Below the pieces are notes generated by a model. That model searched no databases. It was given only the letters and a program-made list of their open reading frames with translations, and was not told the DNA's origin. Positions 1 through 11,929 of a stretch of 64,000 bases of DNA are shown piece by piece (the first letter of the stretch is position 1; every line of letters starts with the position of its first letter). The stretch covers positions 85,357-149,356 of the forward strand of contig MPNW01000250.1 of assembly GCA_011800805.1 (NCBI GenBank). The letters run 5' to 3'. The position numbers and the translations under genes were made by a program. This stretch comes from Hirudo medicinalis. Its lineage: Eukaryota > Annelida > Clitellata > Hirudinida > Hirudinidae.

Positions 1-990
1 AGAGCAACTCAGATCCTCCCTCTGAGACTTCGCATTAAAACTATTTTGCAAGCAAGTACATGATCTGAAGGTAAACAAAATGAAATTAATATTTGAAGAC
101 GAAAAAATGCTGTTTCAATTGATCTTTAACCTAGATTGACACCTACGAAGTATGACTAATAGAGATAACTATGTCAGTGACTTATATTGAAGGATAGAAA
201 TGATGGAGAAATGGTCATGTTTGTCACGGACAAGTCTATTGAATTCGTTTGCTTTAAATTTGATGTATAACCTTTCTGAATAATCATGGTCTTTGTTGGA
301 ATCCTCGTGTTTCAAATTTCCATTGTAATTCAAATTTGGAAACAAATGAATTCTTTCAAGACTGAATGAACATTTATCTTGATCTGGTTGCCAAAATGAT
401 TTTGTAAACTCCCGATTGCTGTCGATTTCTGAGTTCATTGTTTTCATTACATATCTTGGTATGAGACTCTGCTTAAACTTACGTTTTGTCGCTGGTAAAT
501 TATTTGATATATAACATTATCCAACACGTAATCAAAATTGTTTTACCGATTATGTTCATCTTCAAGATCCTTAAAACTGAAATCCATTTGCAAGGCAATG
601 AAAGCATTTTATAGACAATAGAACCTTGTTAAATGTGTGCAGTGAATACGAGAGCCTTTAAATATCTCTGCCTCAGGTCAAATAAGCACTTAGTTCATTG
701 AAGCGGTCATTCGTAACGTTATTAAGTGTCTAGATTTTCGATTGACTGTCAATTGTTACTGCCGTAATATATGTAAAAATACTTAATAAAGTCGAGCTAG
801 CATTAATAATATCACATTTTTTATTGTTAAGAACTAACAGCACATTAAACGATTTGTTGATTCTTGCTTCTTGATACCTGTTGAGGCGTTCGTAATCGCG
901 TCCACTCCAATACTTTGGATTCGCTTTTTTAGGGACAATCGACTTTTGAAATTTTTTTCGGAATGGACCGAAAGCATTAAATAATTAATA
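1..990. other. Upstream region with no recognisable gene
   Basis: AT-rich sequence with no recognisable protein or RNA gene. A 92-codon open frame on the minus strand (169-447) has low-complexity Asn/Asp/Lys/Phe composition and no family resemblance, so I did not call it. The last few hundred bases directly precede the PACSIN start codon and probably contain its promoter and 5' UTR. No TATA box stands out. Confidence 0.6.
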
Positions 991-3900
991 ATGGCGGAGA
1001 TTTCGAACCTAAAACCAAACGAGAACTTCTGGGACATAGATGGCTACAAAAGTGTCATAAAAAGAACTGAAGATGGCCAAAAAATGTGCGAATTCCTTTT
1101 GAAGATGGTTGAAGAAAGAGCTCAAATAGAGAAAAGTTATTCTGAAAAATTAAGTTCCTGGTATAAGAAATGGACCCATGCTGTTGAAAAAAGTAAATGA
1201 AAAATGAAAATTTTGACATTTGGAATTTTAGATGCGAACAATGCTTAATTTTTTAGGTCCAGAATATGGAACAAATAAAGAAATGCTAAGAAATTTTGTT
1301 CTTGAGGGAGACAAACTATCAGATGTTCATGTAAAAATAAAAGATTCACTACTTAATCTTGTAAACTCAAAGATCAGAAACTGGAAAGATGAGCATTACA
1401 GGAAGCAGATCTGTTCATGTAAACCTGCTTCAACATTTAAAAGTGAATTTGAAAAGGCATGTCAGTAATTTTGAACTCAAATGTTGCATGGTTTAACATT
1501 TAGCTTTTTTCAGGCTCAAAAACCATGGGCAGCTCAAATTAAAAGAGTTGAAAAATTGAAAAAGGAATATTTCAAATATTGCCAGGAGTCGAACGATGCA
1601 CTCACACAGGAAGAAAATGCTCGGAGGTCAGAAATTGTTAGTCAGAATTTTTGTTTCTAATGCATTTTTTTCTTTAAAAAGTGCTTGTTTGGAAATTATT
1701 CCAAAACATTTCAGCATTATGTGCTGGACACTTTTGTGAGAATTTATTTACCTGTGAATGATTGCTTTAAATGTAAATGTAAATGTACTTCATTTATATA
1801 GCGCCATATGCATAGCGTCAGAGGCGCTTCTTGTCGACCATTTATATGGCGCTCCTTCCCAAGGGCGCTTGCACAAGTGCAGGCTGGGTTTCGAACACGA
1901 CGCATTACGACTGTTGCCATTACCGCCGTATGCAGGAACGTAACCCGTTCGGCCAACCTGCACGCCGCTCATTAAAATAAGTCGTTGTTGAATTTTTCAA
2001 ACATCTTTTACTTCCTGATGTTTCAACAAGGAATATGAAAAGGTGAAAGTAAAGTGCGAGAAGGCCACAAATGCAATGGATCTCATGAAGATGAGATATC
2101 AAGAAGCATTGGACGACTTGGAGAAGTTGAAGCCGACTTACGTGACCGAGATGAACAACGTGTTCGCTGCCGCTCAAGATTTCGAAACGAAACGACTCGA
2201 ATTCTTCAAGGACATTCTCACGAAGCTGACAGAAAACCTCCAATTGTCCAAAAGTGATAGGTAGATTAAAGTGTAAAAATTACTCTTTGTTTTATTACTC
2301 GATTTCTCTTCTTACATTTTATTAAATATTCGGGATTTGACGATAAGTTTTTGTACATCCCGCTGTCGTTAGTGAAATCGTACTTTTGTAGTGCGCAGGA
2401 GATTTACAGAACCTGCAGGGAGTACATTGCCAATGCAAATCCTAAAATTGACACCGAATGGTGGGCAGAAAACCATGGTCCAGGAATGAATCTCAACTCG
2501 ACTTCATTTCAGGTTGAAACGAGCGAATGTTTGCTTATTGCGGATGATTGGCGGATCGAATGATTAAGCGAATGAATAGTGAAAAACAAAAGTCTTCAGC
2601 ATGATTGTCCATTTCTAACAAATGATGATTAAAATATTAATCTTTTCAACATTCGACATCGAATTAAGATGAACAATTATAACGATGTCGATAACGTCGA
2701 AAACATCGATCGACTCCTCGAAGAAAACTAAGCAGAATCAATATTAAACGACAAGCGAAATGTTAAAAAAAATTGGTATAAAATCAGATGAAATGTGGAA
2801 TCATTAGTTCGTCATTTCCGGCGTCCGTTTTGCTTTAGGACTTCATTCCAGAAGTCCTGGAGACAATCAGTCGAGGAAGAAGCAGATTGAACCAAGCCGT
2901 CATCGTCCCGAACGTCGAAAATCCGGCAGAGCTCATTGTTCGGGCCGAAGTTGTTGACAAGAACACTCCACAGGGTCAAGCCAGTGCGGTTTACAGGTTG
3001 GCAACATTGTCGGCCTGCTTCGTTCAGGCATTTGTTTTTCTTTACTTTATTGTTTGCACTATTCTGAAGTGCTTGATTCTTTCAAATGTGTTTAAAGTGC
3101 TGACTTGTTTAAAGTTCTATATTAAACATTTTAAATATTCTACAAATTACAAACAAAGCTTTCTGCGATTTCGGAAAGAGATTTGTAATTTGATAATTTC
3201 AACCGAGTCGAATGTTTCGAACAGCACCGTGAACCACGCCAGGAAGAGAAGCCTGGCAGGCGACAGCTCGGAATTCGACCGGGAATCGACGGCATACTGC
3301 AACAACGTCGACGTAGACGATGCTCTTCGCGCCTCGTCCGACGCGCCCCAAGAGGACGGGGAAGTCTACAGCACCTTGAACGAGGCTCACATTTACTCGA
3401 ACGAGGTTCAAATGGAAAACGGCTACGTGGAACCTGCCTTCGGGTCGAGGGTCGAGGCTATCTACGACTACGAAGGTCAGAATGGGAACGAACTGTCTTT
3501 CGGAAAAGGTTGCATTTGACGTTTTTATTGGAAAATAGCTTATTATGTTGCAATCCAATGAAATGATTTCTTATTTATTATTAGAACTTGCATTTTTATG
3601 GTGACAGCTTTGACAATTTGTTTTCAAGAATCATGTTTTCTGATCAGACAGTTATTATTTTATCGACCGATTCCTTCGTGCTAAAATGCGAGAAGTTGAT
3701 CGAAGTGAGACGGAAATATCAACATTGTGCAATCGACGAATTTCTTCCCGAAATATTTCGGATCTCGAGTCGAGAAGTTTGAAACTCACAAGAATTTTAA
3801 AGAAAATGACAAAAAATAAAAGCCGAACAACATTTCAAATGAAACGGCGATCTGTTGACGACTACCTGTGCGTCGAGTCATTGCGTCGCAACGCGTGACG

Positions 3901-4700
3901 CACGAACGCTCGCAGGAAGATCGTGAGTCGAGCAGAAACGCTGAACTGTGCGATCACAAGTCGAGCTCATTGTTTGGCTTCTGTGGAATTTCTGATGATC
4001 CTTCTAGTTGTTGTCTGGATTTATGGAGAGAAGAAGCATTTTATTGCTTAAAATAATAGATAGATCCTTCTTAGCATCGTAGTCATCATCATAATCATTT
4101 TCATTATTATCATCACTATCATAATCACTATCATCATCATCATCACCATCATCATCATCATTATTATTATTGTTGTTGTTGTTGTTGTTTTTATTTTATT
4201 GTTATTATAATAACTATTTTGATTATCCTAATAATGGACATTTTAACTACGACAGAAAAAACATCAGCTGAGCTGAAGATTATTAAGCATCGGATATTTA
4301 CATTTATTTGAATTAAATAAATGATAAATAATAATATTAATATTAATAAAAGTTAATTTGTAAGGCACTTTGAGTTTTTGTTGCCCTGGCTTCATGTGGG
4401 CATCTTCAGGTGACTTTTGAAGAGCTCCAGGGATGGTTGAGCTCTTATGAGGGGGGTTAATGCATTCCGGACAACAGGAGAGGTGCATGAGATGCCTCTG
4501 TTGACAAGAATCATCACTTTGCAGTTTAAAATAATGCTCACCAACACAAACGCTTGCTACAACGTAATGAGTACCATTGCATTCAATTTACAGGTGACGT
4601 CTTCGAGCAGCTCAAAGGACAGGACGACAAGGGTTGGGCGACGGGAAGGAAGAATGGTAAAGTCGGTCTGTATCCGAGCGAGTACGTCCAGTCGTGTTGA
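991..4700 (+). CDS. PACSIN: PACSIN/syndapin (F-BAR and SH3 protein)
   Basis: Membrane-bending adaptor of endocytosis. In this family the F-BAR dimer tubulates plasma membrane and the SH3 domain recruits dynamin and N-WASP. Proposed exons: 991-1192, 1257-1456, 1514-1636, 2031-2260, 2392-2512, 2839-2996, about 3159-3508, and 4594-4700; total 1491 nt, 496 residues. F-BAR landmarks read in order: ENFWDIDGYK and KMCEFLLKMVEERAQIEKSY (exon 1), SPEYGTNKEM (exon 1/2 junction), AQKPWAAQIKRVEKLKK (exon 3), a coiled-coil segment in exon 4, and WWAENHGPGMNLN (exon 5). A linker rich in Ser, Asp and Glu follows. The SH3 domain is split over the last two exons (VEAIYDYEGQNGNELSFGKG, then GWATGRKNGKVGLYPSEYV). 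Intron 2 needs a GC donor to keep the frame. The start of exon 7 is the least certain boundary. A tRNA-type SINE lies in intron 3. NPF motifs typical of vertebrate linkers are not evident. Confidence 0.93.
1765..1968 (-). mobile_element. tRNA-derived SINE, near full length
   Basis: On the minus strand a tRNA-like head covers 1963 down to 1877. It starts GTGCAGG, carries an A-box-like TGGCCGAACGGG and a B-box GTTCGAAAC, and ends CCTGCAC, which is complementary to the start like an acceptor stem. The body continues AAGCGCCCTTGGGAAGG, then AGAAGCGCCTCTGACGC, and ends in a tail of ATTTACATTTACATTT repeats. The A and B boxes are internal RNA polymerase III promoter elements. The roughly 87-nt head with extra sequence in the variable-arm position suggests a Leu- or Ser-type tRNA ancestor. 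A 5'-truncated copy lies at 38966-39106, and fragments occur near 13300 and 36757. Confidence 0.85.
4080..4185. repeat. ATC/ATT microsatellite
   Basis: Imperfect (ATC)n passing into (ATT)n and (GTT)n, inside the last PACSIN intron. Confidence 0.9.
4330..4475. repeat. Second SINE-like repeat family, copy 1
   Basis: In the last PACSIN intron. It contains a TTTTTGTTG-CCTGGCTTCATG segment shared with 36790-36820, and a GAGCTCCAGGGATGGTTGAG / CTCTTATGAGGGG segment shared with 38180-38215. The left edge (GTTAATTTGTAAGGC) matches the left edge of the 36757 copy. No tRNA head is visible, so assignment to SINEs rests on the shared tail. Confidence 0.6.
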
Positions 4701-6121
4701 TTGCAGATCTCGAAATCGTGATACGCCCCCAAATTAGATTTTGATAATCATGATCGCTTAATCATGTGAATTTTGTCCATCACATTTCTTTTTGAGGGGG
4801 AATTACTTGAAAATCGATGGGTTCTCTGAGAGTACTGTTTTACTGTGTTGATTTAAAGTGGGTGATTTAGCCAGTTAACCTGCTTAATTAGAATGCTCTC
4901 TGCTCACATCAATCCTTGTATTGGCCTTTGTCTTTAATGATATTATCTTTTGGAATACAATCAAAGCAAATATTTTTCTAACTTGAAGATTTTGATGAAT
5001 GCTTGCACACCAAAGTTGAGTATTTTGTGCTTTTGAGAACTTTTTGATGGACATTTGGGTTTTTGAAATTTGAAAATGATATTTATTGCTGCAGTAGGAA
5101 GTTTCCAGATTGCATTTATCTCTCTTCGTATCGTTGCCTTGTTTTGCCTTGAAGTGTTTTTTTGTGCTTAGAAGCCCCTTTCTTGTTTGACCTTGCAATA
5201 TTACTAATTTTTGCTATTGCTCATTTATTCATTGGCTAACAAAATGGTCGGCATGCATCTCACTTTTTGACACGGTATTGCTGTTATATAATTTTTAATA
5301 AACATCATTTTGTAGACAATCATTTTGAAATCAACATTTTTACATGTCTTTGCCTCTTCATTGGACTTAAGGTAGAAATTTCTTTCCTAAGAATCTGTTG
5401 ATTAATATATATTAAGTCGACACAGTGAACAATGTCTTTGAACTTTTAAAAGCAGATTTCAATGAGAGTTTTCAGAGATTCAAGTTCTTCAGAAACTTTT
5501 GTCAGATGCTTTTGAATAGTAGCTGTGGACTGGCCGCTTGATGGAGAACTGAAAATAATGTCAGGCTGGATTGAAGCGAGAATGCTTGCTTTGCGAAGTG
5601 ATTTAGTCATTAATTACAGAGTTCGAGTACTTAGTAATAACTAGATAATTATTAGTGTGATAATTATTAAATAAATATTAAAATAATTATTGCTGAGTAA
5701 TATTAACTGATTAACCGTATCAGTTAATCATACTATTAATAATTCAACATAACAGTAACAACAGTTTACGATGGGGGAATGTGTCTTTCCTCAAGAAATT
5801 AATCTGCTTATCAATAATCGTGAGTTTTATTGGCNTGATTAACCGTATCAGTTAATCATACTATTAATAATTCAACATAACAGTAACAACAGTTTACGAT
5901 GGGGGAATGTGTCTTTCCTCAAGAAATTAATCTGCTTATCAATAATCGTGAGTTTTATTGGCAGTTAGAGACGTACGATTATGTTCGAGTCGTCCCCACT
6001 CGATCTGTCCAAACGTCTGCCATCGTGAAGTGGTATTTCCTCAAAAGTGCTCTAAAATGTGATTCAGAATATTTTTCAAGAATTTAATAAATTAATAAAA
6101 GTATTTAATGAATAATTGTGA
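4701..6121. other. Intergenic region with an assembly-made duplication
   Basis: Between the PACSIN stop and the convergent end of the EGF-like membrane gene. No protein is recognised. 5708-5834 is repeated exactly as 5836-5962 across a single N at 5835, so the apparent 62-codon frame at 5899-6087 lies in duplicated assembly sequence and is not called. Confidence 0.6.
5708..5962. repeat. False tandem duplication across an N join (127 + 127 nt)
   Basis: 5708-5834 and 5836-5962 are identical 127-base copies separated only by one N. This is the pattern left when two contigs with overlapping ends are joined instead of merged. Confidence 0.92.
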
Positions 6122-7000
6122 TTATTTGTGACGCAATGTGTTGCACCATACTTGATCGTAGTTTTTCCGCTTCATGAAGTCTGGTACATAGCTCTTTTCA
6201 TTGCTTTCAAATGAGCTGTTCGTGTAACTGAATGGTGCTCCGAACATTGGCACCTTCTGCATTTAAATTAAATTCATTTTAACAAATTTCAACCAAATTA
6301 TAAACATTCAAATCGTCACGAACCGCCAAAGGAGTGCGAGTGAGTGCTTCTCGACTCTCAGTGTCTGTCGAGGCGTCCTTGGTCTGATTCCTTGGCATGC
6401 TGCTCGTTGAAGTTGATCGATCTTCTCTGAAAATGCTGCCCAGAAGAAATTCAAGCACGAGTTTGGAAAAACATCAAAATCTCTTTTAAGTTTCTCGTTT
6501 TTAAAAGAGTATGTTTTATTTCTTTACCAATCGGGATTTGGCTTCCACGTATTTACATTTGATCAATTTCTCTTTATAAAAATCAAGTTGTTTTTAATCA
6601 AATGAAGCCATTCAAATTTAATGAACAAATGTTTCATCGATTCAAAGTTTTTAAATTGATATCAAAAGTTAGAATGGCAAGGCAATATGTTGGTCGACAA
6701 TAACATGCTGGATGATGATTACGATTGCGACAATGATGATGATGATGATGATTGTGATTATGATTATGATGATTCAAACTTTTCAAACCTATCTGCTACG
6801 GGTTCTGGTTGTTTGTATGCCTTGTTTGCTTTCGCCAGACGACAACCGAGAATGATGACGACTATGATGAGCAACACAACCACTCCACTGAATATCCCGA
6901 CCACCAACCACAGACTCAGACATTTATCGCCCAAGTTGGTGAATCCTTTGTCACAGGTGCAGATGTTGTTCGGATGTTTCTTACACTCACTGACAACTGC
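6122..7000 (-). CDS. EGF-like single-pass membrane protein, 3' exons
   Basis: Three exons read in phase on the minus strand: about 7000-6789, 6426-6324 and 6256-6122. The first encodes a partial EGF-like motif with cysteines spaced C-X7-C-X-C-X9-C (ECKKHPNNICTCDKGF, then LGDKC). A strong membrane helix (LWLVVGIFSGVVVLLIIVVI) follows, then a stop-transfer-like basic turn. The cytoplasmic tail is Ser/Thr-rich (EDRSTSTSSMPRNQTKDAS) and ends in YDQVWCNTLRHK. The splice codon at the first junction (AG|A, Arg) and the phase-0 second junction keep one frame to the TAA. The 5' exons, with any signal peptide and further EGF repeats, were not found; the N gap at 8050-8427 may hide some. The domain order suggests a type I surface receptor or ligand. 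I do not recognise an orthologue. Confidence 0.75.
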
Positions 7001-7949
7001 TGATGCCCTTTGATAAAAATCAAGTTTTGTATCATTTTTGAATTTGCTTGTAAACAATGATAAAAATAATAAAAGTAAGAATGGCAATAATTTATTATAA
7101 AGTATAACAATATTATTTATAATTAGTAGCAAATTAAAACAACGAACTAGTGAGGCATTTATGAAATAAAAGTATTAACTATTGACTAAAACGAAACCCT
7201 ACCCCGATGAAGCGAGAACGTAAAGGAAAATGACCAGGAAAGTTTGCTTCGAAAACATTTTTCAAAAATTTAATCGATTATTGGCATCCTATTTATTTAT
7301 TTAAAAAAAAACAATGTTTCTCATCCTAGATTCACCTGTCAGCAAGAGTGAATGTAAGTATTTTATTCGGATATCAAGTGGTTCAAATTTCAAGAGGTAT
7401 CCCCAGTGCGTGCCAAGTGTTAATGGTTTTAAAGCAAATGTTGAAATTTACCTTAAAAATAATGCATTTACAAATGAATAGAATGTAACATGCGTGGGTG
7501 ATTGCAAACTGAGATTTAAAAGAAAAACAACAAGGTTGTTTGATATGCTTTAGGAACTCTAGATTTTCAGGAATGCCACACCTATATTTTCCTGCTCACC
7601 TGCCTACGGGTACTTGACAATTTCTTTGAGCCATTCTTTGCAAAAATACTTCTAAATTTGCTTTGATATGATGATTCTAGTCTGATGTTCCATTCAAAAA
7701 TCATTAATCCTTGTTAAATATTGTTCCTAAAGTAATTCCACAACATGAAAAAGAAATCTTAAAAGTTAAGAACGGTAAAGTGGTAAAAAGCTGAATAAAC
7801 AATTTTTTTCCTGAAAACCTCTTGTGTTCGATGATGATTATTTGCTCAACGAGTGTTTGTGCAATGAATGATGAGATTTCTCACTATTAGAACTTTGGTA
7901 TTGATGTAACTATGCTTGCCTGTTTGCATAATAATAATAATACTAATAC

Positions 7950-7986
<37 letters not shown>

Positions 7987-8049
7987 GATATTGATAATGA
8001 TAATGGTAATGATAATGATAATGATAATGATATTGATAATGATATTGAT

Positions 8050-8427
8050 NNNNNNNNNNNNNNNNNNNNNNNNNNNNNNNNNNNNNNNNNNNNNNNNNNN
8101 NNNNNNNNNNNNNNNNNNNNNNNNNNNNNNNNNNNNNNNNNNNNNNNNNNNNNNNNNNNNNNNNNNNNNNNNNNNNNNNNNNNNNNNNNNNNNNNNNNNN
8201 NNNNNNNNNNNNNNNNNNNNNNNNNNNNNNNNNNNNNNNNNNNNNNNNNNNNNNNNNNNNNNNNNNNNNNNNNNNNNNNNNNNNNNNNNNNNNNNNNNNN
8301 NNNNNNNNNNNNNNNNNNNNNNNNNNNNNNNNNNNNNNNNNNNNNNNNNNNNNNNNNNNNNNNNNNNNNNNNNNNNNNNNNNNNNNNNNNNNNNNNNNNN
8401 NNNNNNNNNNNNNNNNNNNNNNNNNNN
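8050..8427. other. Sequence gap (378 N)
   Basis: A run of N flanked by AAT/GAT-type low-complexity sequence, so the gap probably spans an expanded simple repeat. Any frame running through it is an artefact. Confidence 0.99.
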
Positions 8428-9477
8428 ATTATAATTATAATTATTATTATTATTAATTAATTAAATTATAATTTAACAATAATTATTAATTATTATTATT
8501 TATTATTATTAGTAGAATAATAACAGATATCAATTAAATGCGAGCTTAGATTGTTACGATTTTGTATGACGACTTGTTTTATAAAGTTTTTCGAATAAAA
8601 ATGACGATAGTTTAAGGGCCATTGGCCGATGTGCCTAGGGGTCCGAAATTTCTGACGACGGACGTGATGCACAACATAGTTGCGTGAAAACCTCATGAGA
8701 GAAATGAGCATCATAACATCTCTACTTGTGGCCCAGTTATTTGGTTAGTTAATTAGTTAAACTACATAACTTCGAAACAGAAAATTTAGTCCATGATGAT
8801 GATGATGACGACGACGACGACGAGGACGATTATGACGATGACACAATTAGCCTCTTTTAAGTAACTAGATGTTTAGACCGGAGAAAATAATATTTCTGAA
8901 TTAAAATATATTGTTATAACCCTGGTGACAAAACATTAATTAAGCTTATGTTGATTAAGTTTGTACTGTTGTAGTTAGAATCTTTCTGAGGCTTTCTGTG
9001 ACAGATAATTAAGGTTTTAGATCTCAGAAAATCCCAGAAGATCAGACTCGATGTCCAATATTCCTATTCAACAAATAATCACGCAAGTATGTTGCATACT
9101 GAAGAAATGTAAAATACGTAGTTGTGCCACAATATGTAAAACTGATCCCTTTTTTCATAAACAATCTCTATTATTTACTGTAATAAAACATTAAAATGGT
9201 TACAAAAATAAAATTTGTATTTTATATATATTGGAAAAAATCATAAATAAATTTATTATGTATTTATATGTAGGTTTCTAAATTCTTCAAGTAATAACAA
9301 GTAAAAGGTGGATTTCAAAATAAGCCCCATGTTCTTGATAAAATAGTTTTACTCTTCAACCAACCAACCTAGAATTTGACGTGTTACAATTTTTTTACGA
9401 AAATTAGCAAATCTCGTTACCAATAATAACATTTGTAACTGTTTACAATGCAACCAAGCTAATTACTAGGTCGTATG

Positions 9478-9645
9478 ACGAATGAATGAGTAGATGAATG
9501 GATGCATGGATGCATGGATGCATGGATGGATGGATGAATGGATGCATGGATGCATGGATGGATGGATGGATGGATGGATGGATGCATGGATGGATGGATA
9601 GATGATTGGATGGATGGATGAATGGATGCATGGATGGATGGAGCG
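9478..9645. repeat. GGAT/GCAT tetranucleotide array
   Basis: About 40 tandem four-base units alternating GGAT and GCAT variants (gatg-gatg-catg pattern). The period is not a multiple of three, yet long open Ser/His/Pro-rich frames appear on the minus strand; these are not genes. Confidence 0.93.
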
Positions 9646-10265
9646 ACAACCTGATTGTATCACTGTGTAGTTGAGGAGGAGGAGGATAAAACCTAAAGAG
9701 CAACTACAATGGAGATCGAGCATTTAAAGGGGGGTAATATACAAATTTATGGTTGCTGTGTGTGTCATCGAGGGGGACTCTGCTCCTTGAGTTAATCCAT
9801 TGACCAAGTCGAACAATCAACGTTCAACTGACCGTGTAGAGACTCTCAATGATTGCTCGGCATAAATCAGCCTGAAAATCCTTTTTATTGCTCAAAGTTC
9901 GCAGCATCCTCTCCATGCTCCGCTGCTCAGGGATTTTTATGGACTTTCATTTCAGTCCTTGCGCTGTCCTTCCTTTTTATTGTTTAATGGAAGTCGAAAC
10001 TTAGTTTCTTATTTATTTTATTGAAGTTTAATTCAAATTTACAAGTTTAATATTAAAAAGAAATTTAATCAATTTTCTAGGTTTTATTTTGAATATGGAT
10101 GGATGACAATCATTTATTTTTCTTAAAGAATTTCTTTGGCGTAATTTTACATTTCAAAATGTTTCTTCAACCCTAGATTTTATTAGAAACCGCCGTAAAA
10201 TCTAACAATACAAAAACCGGCTTCAATTGCCTCGACAATGACCTTGACAAACCGCCAGTTCCAAA

Positions 10266-11923
10266 CTACTTCAAGGATTTCCCCTCAGCGTGGCAGGCGT
10301 CCTTGTGGTTTTTCAGGTCGTTCTTTCTCTGGAAAGGTGCCAAACATACCTCGCATTTGTAAGGAAGACACCCTATGTGCTTCCGATTGTGGGTCAGAAG
10401 GTTCGATGACTGACTGAAACTACGACCACATTCATGGCACTTGAAGGGTTTTTCTCCTGCCGACGGTTGAAATTATTTCAAAGAGATTTTTATTAAATCA
10501 TATTATATTTCATTTTATTTAAATCGCTTAACATTTTACTTAATATAGTTTATATAAAATTTATCAATTTTTTATTTTTTATATACAATTTTAATAAAAA
10601 TGATTTTATGTTATAATATATATATAATACAATGATTTCGACATTTATTCATGAAATTCTAACGAAATATAAAGTGAAAAAAACTTGAAAAGTAGTTTGG
10701 AATTTTCGTTTATGTGAGGATTTCCAATGTTCCTCTCAAATAACTTGCAAAATACTTAGCCGCATCTGATATTCACTATATTCTTTTCATGAGTATTTAG
10801 TTCAATTAAGACTCTTTAAAGCATTTTAGCATTTGTTTTATTATTTATTTATTTATTTCCTTTTTTCAGAATTTCTTCTGCATCAATTTTAATTTTAAAA
10901 GTTTGCATGTGGCCTGTAAGAAGTAATCAATCAGCACAGGTCAGGTGACCTTTGAACTGACCTGTGTGTACGTACACGTGCTTCTTCATGTCAGACTTCT
11001 GATGGAACCTTTTCCTACAGAAGCAGCAGATGAAGGGCCTGATGTCACTGTGGATCAGCATATGGGTACTCAGAGTCGAAGATCTTCTGAACCTTTTACC
11101 GCACCTAGAGCACTCGAAGGGCTTGTTGGGAGGTGATGATGGCTGCTGAGGATGGTTTCCAGGGTGGTTCATTACTCCCCCATTCCCTGGGCTGAGAAAG
11201 CCAACCTCTCCTCTTGGGTTGTTGCTGACCTCGCTTGGAATGCTTGTCAACTTTGCAAAGCAAGCACCAACCTGAAGCAATTGTTTGTGGCTCTCAATGG
11301 ATTCGGGTGGATAAATTGGCGAGTAGTTGTGGGAAAGAAAGAATGAAAATTTCATGAATCGAGAAAGTTGATGCAGGAAAATCTGACTTTTCACCAAGTT
11401 TGCATCCCCGAAACTAGGAAGAAACTTCTGATACTCAATTCCACCTCCGATTGAAATGTGACTTCGAGAACCATCGGATGTCCAATTGAGGCGTTCTTCT
11501 TGTTTCTTCGAATCGGCATTTTCGTTTTCGGGAGAATCCTTTTCTACTGGGACTCCATACTGGTTCCTGTTGCCATTTTTCTGGTTTATTTCGGACCCAG
11601 TGACGTGTCGTTTGCCATACAAAGGATTCCAAATCATCACCGAGCTCATCTCCAAGATAAAATTATTGTCATAACCTAAGCAAAATAAATAAATAACAAC
11701 AATAATGTTATATGTGCGAGTAATTTTTAATTTTTGCGGCAATGTATTTAGCAGTAGGAAATCTGTCGTCAAAAGTCCAAACGATCCAGAAGCGGATAAA
11801 ATCCTATCACTCCTTTTATGCGATCTCCCAACCGAGATTCATCGTCCAATGGATGGGTGTCCAAGGAAGAGACAGCCAATGGAGACATGGAAGTGGTCAT
11901 GATGACGCTCCCGGAGGCATTCA
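10266..11923 (-). CDS. Gfi1/senseless-type C2H2 zinc-finger factor
   Basis: Transcriptional regulator of the Gfi1/senseless family, which directs sensory and haematopoietic fates. Secure exons on the minus strand: 11675-10962 and 10456-10266. They join at a phase-1 codon within the linker HTGEKPF. Four C2H2 fingers read [60 protein letters not shown] and [19 protein letters not shown]; the stop follows soon after. The [17 protein letters not shown] and SQSSNLLTH recognition helices are the family signature, corresponding to the last four fingers of Gfi1. The N-terminal part is Pro/Asn-rich and unstructured. A 5' coding exon ending near 11783 is likely, since its GAT C end joins in frame (LLD-R-YDNN). 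The initiator Met and a SNAG repression motif were not found, so the 5' end is incomplete. Confidence 0.88.
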
Positions 11924-11929
11924 ATAGGT

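Larger units (their letters stand above)
7001..10265. other. Gene-poor interval with simple repeats and a sequence gap
   Basis: No coding exon is supported. A possible small minus-strand exon at about 7608-7650 has AG and GT ends but cannot be confirmed. The interval holds an AAT/GAT repeat running into the gap at 8050-8427, an acidic GAT/GAC repeat near 8792-8840, and a GGAT-type array at 9478-9645. Confidence 0.55.

Noticed and set aside
2997..3158. Read-through of the PACSIN frame at 2997-3158
   Set aside because: The stretch is hydrophobic and Phe/Leu-rich, begins with a good donor (CAG|GTTGGC) and has no counterpart in PACSIN proteins; treated as an intron.
5899..6087. 62-codon plus-strand frame (MGECVFPQEINLL)
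   Set aside because: Its first part lies in the false duplication, it is short, and there is no splice or family support.
7912..8460. 172- and 182-codon frames
   Set aside because: They run through 378 N and flanking AAT repeats.
9443..9723. Pro/His/Ser-rich 85-codon frames
   Set aside because: They are products of the GGAT/GCAT tetranucleotide array.
11135..11680. Plus-strand frames opposite the Gfi1-like gene
   Set aside because: Shadows of the zinc-finger exon; no independent support.
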